A DNA stretch of 64,000 nt from Cordylochernes scorpioides (GCA_030710605.1 CP092864.1:138955160-139019159), one strand, 5' to 3'; counted from the first letter of the stretch, positions 41,721-54,344 are shown. Translations and numbers: made by a program. Notes: generated from the sequence alone by a model not told the origin.

Positions 41721-41966
41721 TTATTCCTTTAAGTGTCCAAAGGTCTTCAAGGAAAGAGCATTCAGGCCTCTAATGACCCGGCACGACATTTGGTGACACA
41801 ATGTAGACCATGTCGTTAAAATGTCTCCTTCCTTTTGAAACATTTCACAAATTATTTCCTCAGAGACCTTCTTTTCCATCGCTATCTCCAATTGTTCTTT
41901 AATTGTCGAAATCTCTTGGCCAACACCTCCCGTTCCATTATTGATGGTCAAACTTATAATTGACAT
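41721..41966 (-). CDS. Unrecognised ORF downstream of a triple repeat
   Basis: 81 codons from ATG, protein-like texture (EISTIKEQLEIAMEKKVSEE), no recognised domain. The 155-bp repeats at 41995-42470 lie directly upstream. Could be a first exon or an element remnant. Confidence 0.3.
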   Translation of the reverse strand: MSIISLTINNGTGGVGQEISTIKEQLEIAMEKKVSEEIICEMFQKEGDILTTWSTLCHQMSCRVIRGLNALSLKTFGHLKE

Positions 41967-41994
41967 TTTACAGACATTCTTTCTGGCCGAAGGT

Positions 41995-42470
41995 CGTCGC
42001 TGTTAACATACCAATGAGAAAAGAACAACCCTCTGAATGTCACAGAGAAAGAAATGACAATGTGAAATTGACAAATGAAACTTTTACTTGAATGACAAAA
42101 ACAAGACCATTTCACAAAGCTATAGTCGCAATTAAAGACTAGAGTCTTAACAGAGCTATCGCTGTTAACCTACCAATAGGATACGAACAACCCCAGTATG
42201 TCATAGAGAAAGAAATGACAATGTGAAATTGACGAATTAAACTTTTACTTGGATGACAAAAACAAGACCATTTCACAAAGCTATAGTCGCAAATAAAGAC
42301 TCGAGTCGCACAGAACTATCGCTGTTAACATACCAATAAGATACGAACAAACCCCTGAATGTTATAGACAAAGAAATGAGAAATTGACGAATGAAACTTT
42401 TACTTGGATGACAAAAACAAGACCATTTCACAAAGCTATAGTCGCAATTAAAGTATAGTCACACATAACT
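41995..42470. repeat. About 155-bp tandem repeat, three units
   Basis: Units share caagaccatttcacaaagct and gctgttaac.taccaata. Confidence 0.9.
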
Positions 42471-42884
42471 ATCTTAGCAGGTTTTTATCATTAACCATCA
42501 CTTCAAAGCTATCTTTCTTCTAATAATTAAATAATGTACATACACGTGCATGTATATCAACAAAATAATAATTCTAAAAAGACATTTCAAAGAATTTCTT
42601 GAAAAAAAACTAAATAAAATAAGAAAAGGGGGGAGTAATCCCTTCAAATATTTATAAATTTTATTTTCTCTTAATCCTATGAATTATTCAATTATTAGAT
42701 TCTAAATATATCTGATTAATTCAAACTAGAGTTCTTCTAATAAATAACACACAACGAAATTATTTCAAACACAATTTCAAAGTTCTAAAGGAATAGATGT
42801 GTCTGTCTGTTACTTTACTTTTAAAACAATTAGAGCTCTTTTCTTCGATGCACCAGTAAAGATACAAAGTACATTTTAAAAAAA
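42471..42884. other. Unassigned
   Basis: AT-rich; nothing recognised. Confidence 0.4.
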
Positions 42885-43625
42885 ACAATTATCTCTACTG
42901 CTCTTACTGCAATGAAAAATTAATAGAAGTGCTTGGCTCATCAGTGGTGAACTCTCCCAGCGGTTTCGCCAGTTTAATCTAAAATGCCGCTGTAATATTG
43001 GTTTTTTTTTGTTTGTTTTCCTTTTATACCTATACTAAAGCTGACCTCTTGGAAATGGTATTTTGAATGAAATGTGGACATAAGCTTTGAGGACAGTATA
43101 AATATATATATTTGTAAAGTGTATGGACAGTATATAATTGTATAATTTAAATATATATATATATATGCGTCTAAAATAGTTTTAATTTCTCATAACAGAT
43201 GGCGCGCTAATGCATCATATTATGATACACTTAAATATAACGAAAGCAGCATATCATAAAATCAAAATGATCCAATACAATATTAGAGCTCTAAAGAAGC
43301 GGTCTGGTAGATTAAATTGGCGATACCGCTGGGAGGGTTCACCACTGATTAGCCAATCACTCCCAATATTTTTCATCGCAGTAAGGACAGTAGAAGTTTG
43401 ATTTATTTGTGAAAAGAAACATTCGCGTCTTATTGTCTTCATTCGTTATATATAGATGAAGCGTTATTGCTTTGTATTAATTTACACTAAAATATATATA
43501 AGATGATAGAGTGCCATTTATATATAAGAAATGGGAGCATTAAACCACTGAGAGGGTCTACTAATGATGAGCCAAGCCCCTTCCCAATATTTTCATCGTT
43601 GTAAGGACAGTAGAAGGTTATTTTA
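42885..43625. mobile_element. Cluster of E and E' arms
   Basis: 42885-42985 is an E' left arm, 43155-43215 an E' end (acagatggcgcgctaatgca), 43260-43480 an E right arm with an agatgaagcgttatt end, and 43540-43620 another E arm. Confidence 0.75.
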
Positions 43626-43960
43626 TTTTATTTCAATTTAAAGCGCTATGTCCCCCTAGATACACTTGCGCTGTCCTACATGTATGCCTTTATATATGTC
43701 TATACATATATATACAATAATTTTAGGCCGTGAATAGAATAGTCATATGATGTTAACAATGAGAAAAAGAGAAAAATGAGAAAAAAAAGACCTGTGTACA
43801 AAAGAAAGAAGTGTCTGGCAATATGTACAATAAGCATAATATAATTTATCAATTTCTTAAAAGATATTTGTTGCTATATAATTTAAACTATATCTACAAG
43901 AGGTATTGAATTTAATATACATTTCTTTACTGGAAATAAAAATACTTGGATCTGTTACTA
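43625..43960 (+). repeat. Dispersed repeat L, copy 2 (empty site)
   Basis: Collinear with 17640-18390 and 18713-19700 but without the solo LTR, the E element or the extra 0.87 kb. Confidence 0.85.
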
Positions 43961-44744
43961 TACAGTAGGAGTTTGTTTTATGCTTAAAAGAAACATTTGT
44001 GCTTTAATAATTCCATTTATTACACTAAAAATTGAAAAAAAAAACAAAAAAAAAATACCGAAAAGAGAATGGAATATTCAATGGAGGAAGCTATGCAACT
44101 TTACGGATATGTAGCTGAGTAGGGAACAAGGCCAAACAATCTGGCACGTCATCAAGGTCTCCTGATTTGCATACAAAGGTAGTTAAGACGTCCGAAGCCA
44201 GGTGATATGGGAAGCGCTTCATTATTGTACATCACATTGTTGGATTAATCAGCTTTTCTTATTGAAAACCTTGCTTACTACAGATGGCGATGTTGATGCA
44301 GATGCTGAAGAATTGAAGTCTTATCGAGAATATGCCATAAATTGTAGGTTGGAATTTGATAAATTTGTCGACTCATCAACCTTTTTACATATATTTTCAA
44401 TTGTCCTTGATGTTTCAGCGACCTACTATCACCCTTTTAAAAAGATGGAAAGCTTCTTAGCGAAGTAGTGAAGACAAGATATTCTATGTCTATGTCTAAG
44501 TCTATGATATTGCCGTTGACTTTTTTTTTTTTAAGACAGAGCAATTTTGTTCATACTTTGTGTTAGGTTAATAAAATAATAAAAAACATTATAAATTATA
44601 TTATAAATATATATAGTTTATTTTTATCATAAAATATATAATAAAATAAACGTGATAAATATATTTTTATTGTCCTTGATGTTTCGGCAATCCACTATAT
44701 TTTCAAAAGATGGAAAGCTTCTTAGCGAAGTAGTGAAGAAAAGA
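43961..44744. other. Unassigned, with short E arm and ORF
   Basis: 43970-44010 matches the E arm end. The open frame 44202-44468 (YREYAINCRLEFDKFVD) is not recognised and has weak support. Confidence 0.3.
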
Positions 44745-45200
44745 TACTCATGGACAAAACTTAAGAAAGTGTAAATTCTTTGATATTGCCGTCTTCAACT
44801 CTTTTTTAAGAAAGAAGAAAAAGATAGAGGCAAATTTGTTCAAACTTGGTTATCTTAATTTTTAAAAAGGCCTATTTTCGATCAAAATGTTTAATACAAC
44901 TTCCAATATTTCGATGAGGCAGTTCGCCTATCTAGCAGGATTCAAACCTTGTAAAAAAAATAGAATACTTATTGTCTAAGGGGTTCTAAGAGGGAAGACA
45001 TACTCGAGTACCTGTCTCTTAGAAGAAGATAGAGGCAATTTTTTTCATACTTGGTTAACTTAATAAAGTAAGGTTTATTTTAGGATCACACACAACGATT
45101 AATACAACTTCCAATATTTCGATGAGGCAGTTCGCCTATCTACAGAGATTCAAACCTTGTAAAGATAGAAGACGGCGTTGTATCCTTTTCTAAGAGGAAG
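44745..45200. mobile_element. Remnants of the Tc1-like MITE and a tcgatgaggcagttcgcct repeat
   Basis: Terminus atactcatggacaaaactta at 44747. The motif ccaatatttcgatgaggcag occurs twice, about 200 bases apart (44905, 45112). Confidence 0.6.
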
Positions 45201-45279
45201 GAATGCGTGGTGTAGCTAGAGACCCACTGGTGATTCTCCACCAAACTGCAGCGGTGGCAGAGACGCCATAGTCATTGTA

Positions 45280-46140
45280 CATAGTATCATGTATATACAA
45301 GGGACACTCCAAATGTTTTTGCAATCAATATTAAAAAATTAAAATATTAAAATCTACATGCAATTTTTAGCACCTGTGCAAGTTTTCATCTGTGAAAACC
45401 AATTATCGAAGCACTTACACCAGTCATATTCGGAGATGGAATTTACAGCATTGATAAAGACTTGCAGTGCTTCATCATCAGTGTAAAATTTTATCCCTTT
45501 CAACAATGACTTAACAAAGAGCTAGCTCTGGTGAATATGGTGGATGAGTGACTAATTGGACACCAGAGTTGGCAAAAAGTCTAATGTTTGGGTTGAGGTG
45601 TGCTGTCTTGCATTTTCATGGTAAAGAAGGACTCCTCTAAGTTGAGCTCTTGGTCTGCTTTGTTTGATTTTTTCAAATACTGTTGGAAGGCATTTTGTTG
45701 TATACTAGTCACTATTAACTGTCTTTCAATCTTCTAACCTCACAATATCAATTAGAATCTTTAAAAAAAAAAAAAAAAAACGACCATTTGGTTTTCAACA
45801 CTTCGAGCTCTGCGAACTTTCTTAGGAGGAGGTGATTTTGAAGAGCACCAAAGAGTAGATTGCCGTTTTGTTTCTGGATCAAAATTGTAAATCCAAGTTT
45901 CGTCACCTGTAATAATATTAAAAACAGCCTTTGAATTTCCCTCATCAAATGTTTTCAACATGAAATTACACCATTTAACGCGACCAAGTTTTTGGTATTC
46001 AGTCAAGCTGTGATGCACTCATCAACTAACAAGTTTTCTGTATTTTAAATAATCAATAATGATGGTGTTGATTGCTGCTGATCCAATGCCCACACTTTTG
46101 GGCACAACTTCCAACGTAACTTTTAAACCATTTAATAAAA
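45280..46140 (-). pseudogene. mariner transposase pseudogene
   Basis: Minus-strand pieces in order: a helix-turn-helix part (GIGSAAINTIIIDYLKYRKL), LTEYQKLGRVKWC, the first catalytic region ITGDETWIYNFDPETKRQS, a second catalytic region with HENARQHTS where the family has an Asp at the Glu position, and the C-terminal CFDNWFSQM. Frameshifts, stops and an A-run at 45764 break it. Terminal repeats not identified. Confidence 0.85.
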
Positions 46141-46859
46141 TAATTCCAAAAAGTCCTTTCTAAAGGGCAATATAAATGTGTTTTCCCCCTAAAATCAATA
46201 TAAACTTTTCTTTGTGTGATATGAGAAATCATTTATAGAATTCCAGAATAAAATTGTAAGTCTTCCACTTTCTAAGATGAGAACCAAAAATCCTCAATAA
46301 ACAGGGCAAACTTTTAGTTAAAATGAGCTTCTATAAAAGCGTCTTTACATTGCCGGATACCCCATTAAACTTTCATGAAACACATTTTAGGCTTAACGCC
46401 CTATAAAATGGCGAATAATTGGAAAGTTGGGAGAAAAAAAGTAAATTAAATCCCACAACAAGAACCAATGTCACCTTAAATTATTACATTTTTGGTCAAA
46501 AACAATTTTTATTATTCTTAGATGCTTTAACGAAAGTTTTCTCAATGAATATTTTTTTCTAAAAATTGAATTATATATTTTATTATATGGGACACTGCCT
46601 TTGGGGAATATGTACGTAATTGAAAATATGTAATATGCAAATAAAGTAATATTATTTTATGATGTTTTAAAATTGGTTTAATAATAAAATGAAAGGCTAT
46701 TGAAACATTTTCAAATAAACAAATAAATTTTATTTTTTATATAGATAAAATAAGAATTTAATATTTCTCTTTCAATGAGAGAGAGAGAAAGAAAAAATGA
46801 TTTATCTATGATCTCAAATACGTATATATATGTGTGTGTGTGAAAATTAAGAAAAAATT
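46141..46859. other. Unassigned; (GA)n near 46780
   Basis: AT-rich, with one short GA microsatellite and a (TG)n at 46830. Confidence 0.5.
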
Positions 46860-47075
46860 TTAATCGTAGAGGTACAGTCTGCACCATGTTGACGAGGGCC
46901 AACAGCCCGAAACGCGTACGTGGTTGACTTTTCTTGATTTATCAAAAAATTGGGTTGGCTAAATATCTTTGGAACAAACTAAATCAACGTTTAGTTGATT
47001 TTTGTTCCACTTGATGGCGCTCTGCTATCTAAAATGACCATGTGAGCGGTCAGATATGCCTATTTTGTTTTCAAT
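46860..47075 (+). mobile_element. Family 2 element
   Basis: Hammerhead-like head, then ttttcttgatttatcaaaaa and the tail cttgatggcgctctgctat. Confidence 0.75.
46877..46928 (+). ncRNA. Hammerhead motif, family 2, core-mutated
   Basis: Helix I ACCAUG/CGUGGU plus GUC/GAC across an internal loop, helix II GGGC/GCCC, GAAA and ACGCGU-A are intact. The core is UUGACGA, so the invariant C3 is lost. Confidence 0.7.
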
Positions 47076-47084
47076 ATATATATT

Positions 47085-47450
47085 TATTTTGACGGGAGAA
47101 GCGCCCATTGCTTCCATGGATTAATTTCCTCCCGGCAAATTTTCCATCTATGTTTTGCCAATAGATTTGGCCCAGCCACATTGCCAGCAAAACACCTCTT
47201 TGGTAGATTGTGAGGATTCCATTAGATCCCGTGTGGATCTCATGGAATAAAGTCCGCCCTAGACTGACGAGGGCCATTAGGCAGAAACCATGGTCTCTAG
47301 GTGGACGCTTATCAGTTTTCCAAAGTTGGTCTTATGGCTTTGTCACGTCACCGACCCGATGCCGCTAGTTGCGGCACGGTCAATAGATGGCGTCAGATTC
47401 TGACGTTTATTTTGACGGGAGAAGCGCCCATTGCTTCTATATAAACGTGA
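47085..47450 (+). mobile_element. Family 1 hammerhead element with direct end repeats
   Basis: The string gacgggagaagcgcccattg occurs at 47092 and again at 47413. Between them lie the hammerhead and an atagatggcgtcagattctg end. The direct repeats suggest a tandem dimer junction. Confidence 0.75.
47252..47306 (+). ncRNA. Type I hammerhead ribozyme motif, family 1
   Basis: Helix I GUCC/GGAC and CCUAGA/UCUAGG are both fully paired with a GC/U internal loop. Core CUGACGA at 47264-47270, GAAA at 47284-47287, ACCAUGGU palindrome and GUC cleavage site. Helix II is weakened (GGGC against GGCA). Confidence 0.7.
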
Positions 47451-47574
47451 AAAACATTTGCCAAATATGACGTAAAATCCACTTTATATTCAATATCACA
47501 TATTCATAATATCTATAGATATTCACACATAACTTTGAATTTGATATTTCTCAATATATATTTAAATATTTTGA

Positions 47575-47830
47575 AAATAGAGCAATCCATAAATAAATCT
47601 TTAAATAAAAAGGCATATATTGGATCAAAATAGCATTTATTTTACCAATATTTCAGTTGGCTGAACGCCAACCTTTATCAAGGTATTATTTAAATTTTAT
47701 ATATTAATATTTTTTATTTAAAATGTTATAATACCTTGATAAAGGTTGGCGTTCGGCCAACTGAAATATTGGTAAAATAAATGATATTTTGATCCAATAA
47801 ATGCCTTTTAATTTAAATATTTAAAAATAT
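47575..47830. mobile_element. Family F foldback element
   Basis: Long arms pair around a short AT centre. Each arm has ccttgataaaggttggcg and gaaatattgg, and the outer ends read gcatatattggatcaaaata. Confidence 0.85.
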
Positions 47831-48479
47831 TTAATCAGTGATAAAAAGAGAGCTTGAGACCGTCTTCCAATAGGAAATACCCCAGTTCAGATCGATTCTA
47901 TAAGCAGTCAGCTATGCAAATCAAAATCCTAGTGATTTTCACATTAAACTATTCAATCAACAAGCTACGTATATACCATCATCAAAGTCCCTTGTTGACA
48001 CATTATGCAAATAAACCTCCAATAATACCTCCTTAATCTCAAATTGGAAGACGTTTTTTGGTTTGTGCCATGCAAATATTGGGAGAAGAGCACTTTGCTA
48101 AATGAAACCGTTTTAAAGGAATAAAAGATAGAATTTGATGGTTTTATTCACTAAATGGGAATAATTCCGTTTGATATTCTGTGTTTGTTATAGATTACAG
48201 ACAAGCTTCCGAAGCCATGTTTACCCTTCAGTAAATCCCATCAATTGTCTTTTCCTTTCTGTAGTCAAAGCTTATTTACCCGGTTCTCTGAATATATAGA
48301 ACAGCTTCATTTCCCTGTAGTTATTCTATGATAAATCAATAATAATAAATCATTTTTGACCATTTATTTTTATATATATAAGATTAACCTCTTATCTAAA
48401 TTCGTATTTATAAAATTTGGTATAATTATTTTTGGTAATATGTTTCTTATATAATATTATAGATTATCTTTATATTGTA
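47831..48479. other. Unassigned
   Basis: Nothing recognised. Confidence 0.4.
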
Positions 48480-48740
48480 ATAATTTAATTAAAAAGGCAT
48501 ATATTGGATCAAAATATAATTTATTTCCTAATATTTCAGTTTACTGAACGCCAACCTTTTTCAAGGTGTTACAACATATTTATGAGAATTCGAAACTGTT
48601 ATAGACGCGTATGGTTCTTTTAAAAATAAAACAATTTTCGACTGCCCTTACTGTAATTAAAAATTAATATGAGGGCCTGGCTCATCAGTGGTGACCCTTC
48701 CCAGCGGTTTCGGTAGTTTAATCTACCATACCGCTTTTAT
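48480..48740. mobile_element. Family F half joined to E' arm
   Basis: F at 48485-48585; E' at 48590-48735 with gagggcctggctcatcagtg. Confidence 0.75.
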
Positions 48741-48899
48741 ATAGCATTTTTTTAGTTTTCTTTTCATAGTGATACTGATGCTAGACTCTTGGAATGGCTA
48801 TTTTAGATTAACTATGTACATAAGCTTTGAGGACAGTAGAATTACATACAATTATAAATATATAATATGCTTCGAGCAATCGCTCTTCCGCAAACATCA

Positions 48900-49115
48900 A
48901 ATTGAGTCTTTTATTAAAACAATTAAAATATACAAGTATCAGAGTCATCAATCAATTCTTAATTCTGTCACCGTTTGCTTTTGTGAATGGAATAAATACC
49001 CAAATATGGCCATTTCTTATAAGCATCGGTAGTTCAATGGCGAGAATGCACGCGGGCGGCCCGGGTTCGATTCTCGGCCGATACATTTTTTTTTTACAAT
49101 TTTTAAAACTCATTT
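48900..49115 (+). pseudogene. tRNA-Gly pseudogene copy, anticodon arm deleted
   Basis: The tRNA remnant 49023-49085 keeps box B ggttcgattct but has lost the anticodon stem-loop. Both repeat flanks are conserved with 6.8 and 30.4 kb. Confidence 0.85.
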
Positions 49116-49619
49116 ATTTAAACTATATTAATTTTGAAACAACTAAATGGATTGCAAAAATTAATTAAATCAAATACCTAAACACTAATATAATACAATT
49201 TTTGCCATTACACTTTTTTTTCCTGTAGTTTATGTGTTTCTTCTGTATTTCTATTCTATGGCACTTCTACTATTTATTATTGATGTACTTTCAGTATGAA
49301 GGATACTTCACTCGGGGGATTATTCGGGCGAAACCGGGTCATTCTTCTAGTGTGTGTATAATATCAAATATTATATCTCTATTTGTTAATACTAATCATA
49401 ATAAATACATTTCTAAACATTTTATTTCAAATTTTAATCGATAAATGGCAATTGAATGTAAAATTCAAAATATATATCAATTTTTAAAATATATATTTTT
49501 AAAGTGAGATGTAACTTTTTGAAAAAATGATGTATCCATTTCATATTTAGAAAATATGAAGAGAAGGGAAAGCTATATACATAATCTAATCGATGTAAAT
49601 AATTATATGTAAATAATCT
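49116..49619. other. Unassigned
   Basis: AT-rich; nothing recognised. Confidence 0.4.
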
Positions 49620-49825
49620 TTGTCAGGATTAGAATGACGAATCCTGTATGGGACTTTGTTTCCAGTAAAAGGCTTGTTGCTTCTGTTGTATATAGTCACA
49701 GTGTAGAAAATACTATACTATACCTACTACATATAGGTTTCTCTCTGTATTCTTAGTTCTCTTCTCTTACTCTGTAAACTGGCGAATCCTATATAGGACG
49801 AGAGGTCCTCAATAAAGGCTTTTGT
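49620..49825 (+). mobile_element. Two LINE 3' termini in tandem
   Basis: Both read gaatcctatataggac or a variant, then caataaaggc, then (ttg)n. Likely 3' ends of one LINE family. Confidence 0.6.
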
Positions 49826-50079
49826 TGTTGTTGTTGTATATTTAGAAAATATATTTGTGGCTATTATTTTTACCTCTGAATATGTAAAATATATTTATTG
49901 ATTAAAAAGCGAATTATTAATAAGTGAAAATATTTGAAATATTTCATTTCTTTTTAAATTGTTTGATGTGCTTGTGTCTATTTTTTTTTGTGTGTGTACA
50001 TTTTTTCCATATATCTACAACATAAAGTTTCGGAATAAATTCATCAACTTATAGGGGTACCTCTCCCTTTAATATAATT
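49826..50079. other. Unassigned
   Basis: Nothing recognised. Confidence 0.4.
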
Positions 50080-50290
50080 CAATCTCAACACCAGAGAGTT
50101 TTGACAAATTCAGACAAAAATTCCATGTATAAAATTGTCCGAATTTTCCAAAACTGGTGTTGTATGGCTCATTTTTTATCATCACTTGTAAAGTGTTTTT
50201 ACTAGGATGATAAACATAATGTGCATGGTTCTGATACATATTTAAAGGGAGAGGTGCTCCTCTAGATACATGAATATCATCCTCCCGCAA
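50080..50290 (+). mobile_element. Family 3 arm
   Basis: Matches 40825-40945 (aaaactggtgttgt, taaagggagaggtg). Confidence 0.7.
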
Positions 50291-50466
50291 CTGTATGTTA
50301 TATATATATCACCCTACAAAGGTTTTCATTGAGCTTTGTTTCCTTTTTGACGTAAATATAATTGCAAAAGCAAAACTCATTACAAAATCAAAATACTCCA
50401 GCCCATATGCAACCTCAACATTAACAGAGAATTAACAACAACAAATTTTCAAGAATCAGAACAGGA

Positions 50467-50822
50467 CATTTTAAAGGAATGAAGATAAACACAGACATGA
50501 CTAGATCCTACAGGAACTTCAAAAACTGTCACAACACCCAACTCACTCCGGACCATATATACCCGGCCATATTTGCAGCCCTCTATATGGCAGACATCAA
50601 TCAAGAAGAGGACATTTTAAAGGAATGAAGATAAACTCAGACATGACTAGATCCTACAGGAACTTCAATAACTGTCACCACACCCAACTCACTCCGGACC
50701 ATATATACCCGGCCATCTTTGCAGCCCTCTATATGGCAGATATCAATCCAGAAGAGGACATCCATACGGACAATACACCTCAGTTAGCCGGTATTGTAAT
50801 CAGGGTGCATAGACTGATCTGA
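50467..50822 (+). pseudogene. Tandemly duplicated coding-like segment
   Basis: Two direct copies of 158 bp, about 95% alike, both reading MTRSYRNF and PDHIYPAIFAALYMADIN. The first copy ends in a stop caused by the junction. Family not recognised. Confidence 0.55.
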
Positions 50823-51274
50823 TCTACTCCATGGACAAGACACCACCACCACCCTACAAAGGGTATAATTACTTTCTCCACGAGGCTATCTCTACAGAAT
50901 TCTGTGTTGGAGGCGTTCAGAGTTGAGAGAGGTGAAGCGTGTCATGTCAGGGCGTGTCGTAGGTTGGCGACCGCAAGGTGACAATACGACAGGAAGGAGA
51001 GTTGTCACGTGCCGAGAGTTTTTGATATATAACCTTTGGTGGCACATCTACTTCCTTGTAATCTCTTGCCGTAACACCTCATATTGAGGTCTGTATTTGC
51101 ATACTGGCTAAGTGGCTATATGGAAATGAGATGGTTGTGCAAATCAAGTGAGGGAACTGATTGCGAGAACAAGATGCATATTATATGTATAGTCATATAA
51201 TCAAAATTACATCTCCTCTACCTCTATATCTAATATCATTTATAGTGAACTAACTTCTTGATTACATTTTGAAA
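50823..51274. other. Unassigned
   Basis: Nothing recognised. Confidence 0.4.
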
Positions 51275-51850
51275 ACATTAAGACGCGAATGTTTCACCTA
51301 TCAATCAAACTTCTAATGTTCTTACTCCGATGAAAACATATTGTAGCAAAGTATTTATTATTTTTTTAACAGAGTATCATTTTTTATGTTTATATTTTGC
51401 GACTCTGTAAACTTCCCTCATTGCTTATCTTTTGTTTATCATTCATAGTTTGTTCTTGCCTTGTATAAACTGCTGAGTTATCGTGAAGTTTGTCTTTCCT
51501 AATTGTCCACGTGGCAATATATTGGGAGGGTTTGTCTTGTTTCGGTGTTAAGGGTTTCAGTATGCCAATTTTGATCTTCACTTGATGTAGTCTGGAACAA
51601 TGAAGAATACAATAGGCTACCCTATCTTATATTTCATATCTGCAAACTACATAGGTTCTTTCACATCAATCAAACTTCTACTGTCCTTACTGCGATGAAA
51701 AAATATATTGGAAGGACTTGACTTGTTTCGGTGTTAAGGATTTTAGTATGCCAATTTTGATCTTCACTTGATGAAGTCAGGAACAATAAAGAATACAAAT
51801 TCTATCCTATCTAGTATTTCATATCTGCAAGCCACATAGGAAGGGCTATA
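51275..51850. mobile_element. Variant E arms in tandem
   Basis: Two copies of about 186 bp starting near 51520 and 51706 contain ttgtttcggtgttaagg and gccaattttgatcttcactt after an E-type ctgcgatgaaaaaatatatt start. Confidence 0.65.
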
Positions 51851-52099
51851 GCTCAGTAAGGAACGACACATGTTCTTGGCACATGGAATTCTGCCTTATT
51901 ATAACGGCCAAGGACGATGTTGCCCAGTGAAGGTCTGTTTACCTTGGAGCCCATTTCTTTTATGTTGTTTTCTTTCATCATTGGTAGTGGCCAAACGTAC
52001 TGCCATGTTGAACAACTACCTCATTAGAAAAATTCTATTCTCGATTTACAATCTAACTACGGGACTCTAATTTACTATTCTTTTAAATCCAATTTGGTA

Positions 52100-52450
52100 T
52101 TATACTCATTGACAAAACTTAAGGAAGTAGAAAGATATTACTGGCATTTTTAAAACTTTTTATACAGTTGTTTACTTTTTATGCCGAGAAAAGGTAATGA
52201 ATAACAAAAATGAGTTGTATTAAATATTAATACCACAGTAGAACTTCTCATGATAGACCATAACCTAAAAACATGCCTGAATATACACTCATGGACAAAA
52301 CTTAAAGGTGTAGAAAATATTTTTTATGTCGTCGGTCATTTATTAAGGAGACAGAGATAATATTGTTCACACTTGGTTATCTCGTGTGTCTTCAAGAAAG
52401 GTCACTGTAATATCTTTCAGAGTTATTGTCTCAATCCCTATATGAACATA
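52100..52450. mobile_element. Tc1-like MITE leaders without satellite
   Basis: Termini at 52104 and 52275 (tacactcatggacaaaactt). The second has the same leader as arrays 1 and 2 and one tttcagagttattgtct unit start. Confidence 0.7.
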
Positions 52451-54340
52451 CGGAAATTGTTTCGAGTTCGTTTAGAATTCGTCAAAAAAAAATAGCAGTC
52501 ATAAGAACAAAGCAAATATCATAATAAAAAGACAATTTAGTTTCTGATTGAAATATTCCATCTTATTCACATAAAATATCATATAGAGGCGACAATATAA
52601 ATATTCCTAGCGCGCAACAAACTAACAAAAATATAAATTTATGGTTAAAATATTATTTTTAAAAAAATTATTATCATCAAATCAGACGTGATATCCCCAA
52701 AAGGGATGCTTGCATCAAGCAACAACACTAAATTCAGAGAACTATTTTACATAAACAATTGGTGAATTACAAGGTTTGAGTAGAAGTTTAAAGAAGAAAA
52801 GGACATTAAAATCATGCTTGATTTTACATTTTACCTAGGAATAACCAATGAAATATAAACCTAGTTAAGCAATTACGGGTTTTTTTAACCAAGAGAAAAT
52901 TAAATGTTAAAATACTAATGTCTGTAGATATATTATTTGATGATATATATATATGAAAAGAAACATATTGCCAATAAATATTATCGTTAAAAATACGAAA
53001 TATACATTATTTTACTTATAGTATAAAATAGTATATTCAATCCCACACACACGTTAACTTTTGTTATGTATATGTGATTAACCTTCACATATTATTCATT
53101 GTTGCAAATATTATAAACTAGGTTGTTCTTTTTGAGCGGTGAGAGTGAATTTGTAACAAGGAACAAGGACAGTATAAAGATTTAAAATATTTTTATATAT
53201 AAAGTTAGAATACCAAATCTTATTGCTTATATCAAAGATTGAATGGAAAAAAAAGAGAAATTTCTATTGAAAATTTGAAGGATTGAAAGAGAAGAAAAAA
53301 AATCAAAGATAAAATTCTGAGAACGTATCTTACAAGAAAAAAAAAAAAAGATTGGAAAGAAATCTGAAAGAATTAAGAGTCCAAAGCCAGTTCAGTTCGA
53401 CACCAATCCTGGATGGTTGATAAGTCACTGGAAGAAAAAAAAGCAACAAATGACACGGAAAAAAAGAAACATCAGCTCGGCACCACAGCAGAATACCAAA
53501 GACATCCAAAATACCAAATAATTAGATCATAGAAGGGAGAAAAAATCTGTAGAAAAGATCTGGCAACAGGGAGAATATCGATCTTTGACCGAAGCCTCAT
53601 TAGTGGATCACGAGCTGTAAAAGAAGAAGAGGATTAAATTTGGTTGTTTTGTGGCGTCATTCGTCTGGGATTCCACTCACGTTCTGGGCCCTAATTGGCT
53701 GCTTCTCTGGAGCAGACGATGTGGTGGGTGATGATGATAACACCTCTTTGTTTGACGCAGAGTAATCGGTTTAATTATTCAGAAATAGGTGAGTTACATC
53801 AATATTATATAACATCATAACTTCAATATAAATTAAGATTCATTTATAAATGCTCTGAAAATACGGCAAACTATAGATAATAGAAAAGGCATATATTGGA
53901 TTGAATATAAAATATTTATTTGCCAATATTCATCCAAATATCAGACAATCGAAATGAATACTTTTATTCAAAACAATATACACCTTTTTATTTTATATTT
54001 ATTGTTGAAAGCCAGGGTATAAATTTGTATTATTTTATTTTTATTTGTTTATGTATGTTCCTTTTAAAAATATTTATATGCTAATTATATCTTTGATTTA
54101 AATTTGTTGGCGGATGTAAATTGAGAATTTGGTTGATTTGCATTTGTTAAGAAATATTATTTTTTTATTATTATTTAATCAGTATAGAATTAAAAAGTCA
54201 TTTAGTTCAGTTGCTGTGTTGTTGTTGCCAAGTTTAAATTCAGGCTTCCTTATTGAAGAACACGTGAACCCAACCCATGTAAAGTTGCATGTGTATTGCA
54301 TTGGATCTACGTGGTCGAAACATTTATTCATTCAGGAAAC
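52451..54340. other. Mostly unassigned; small F fragment
   Basis: 53200-53640 is purine-rich. 53882-53990 is a decayed F element. The open frame 54129-54347 is unsupported. Confidence 0.45.
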
Positions 54341-54344
54341 AAGC

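Noticed and set aside
45280-46600. Terminal inverted repeats for the mariner copy
   Set aside because: A candidate left end near 45290 (gggacactccaaatg) has no matching inverted partner on the right side.
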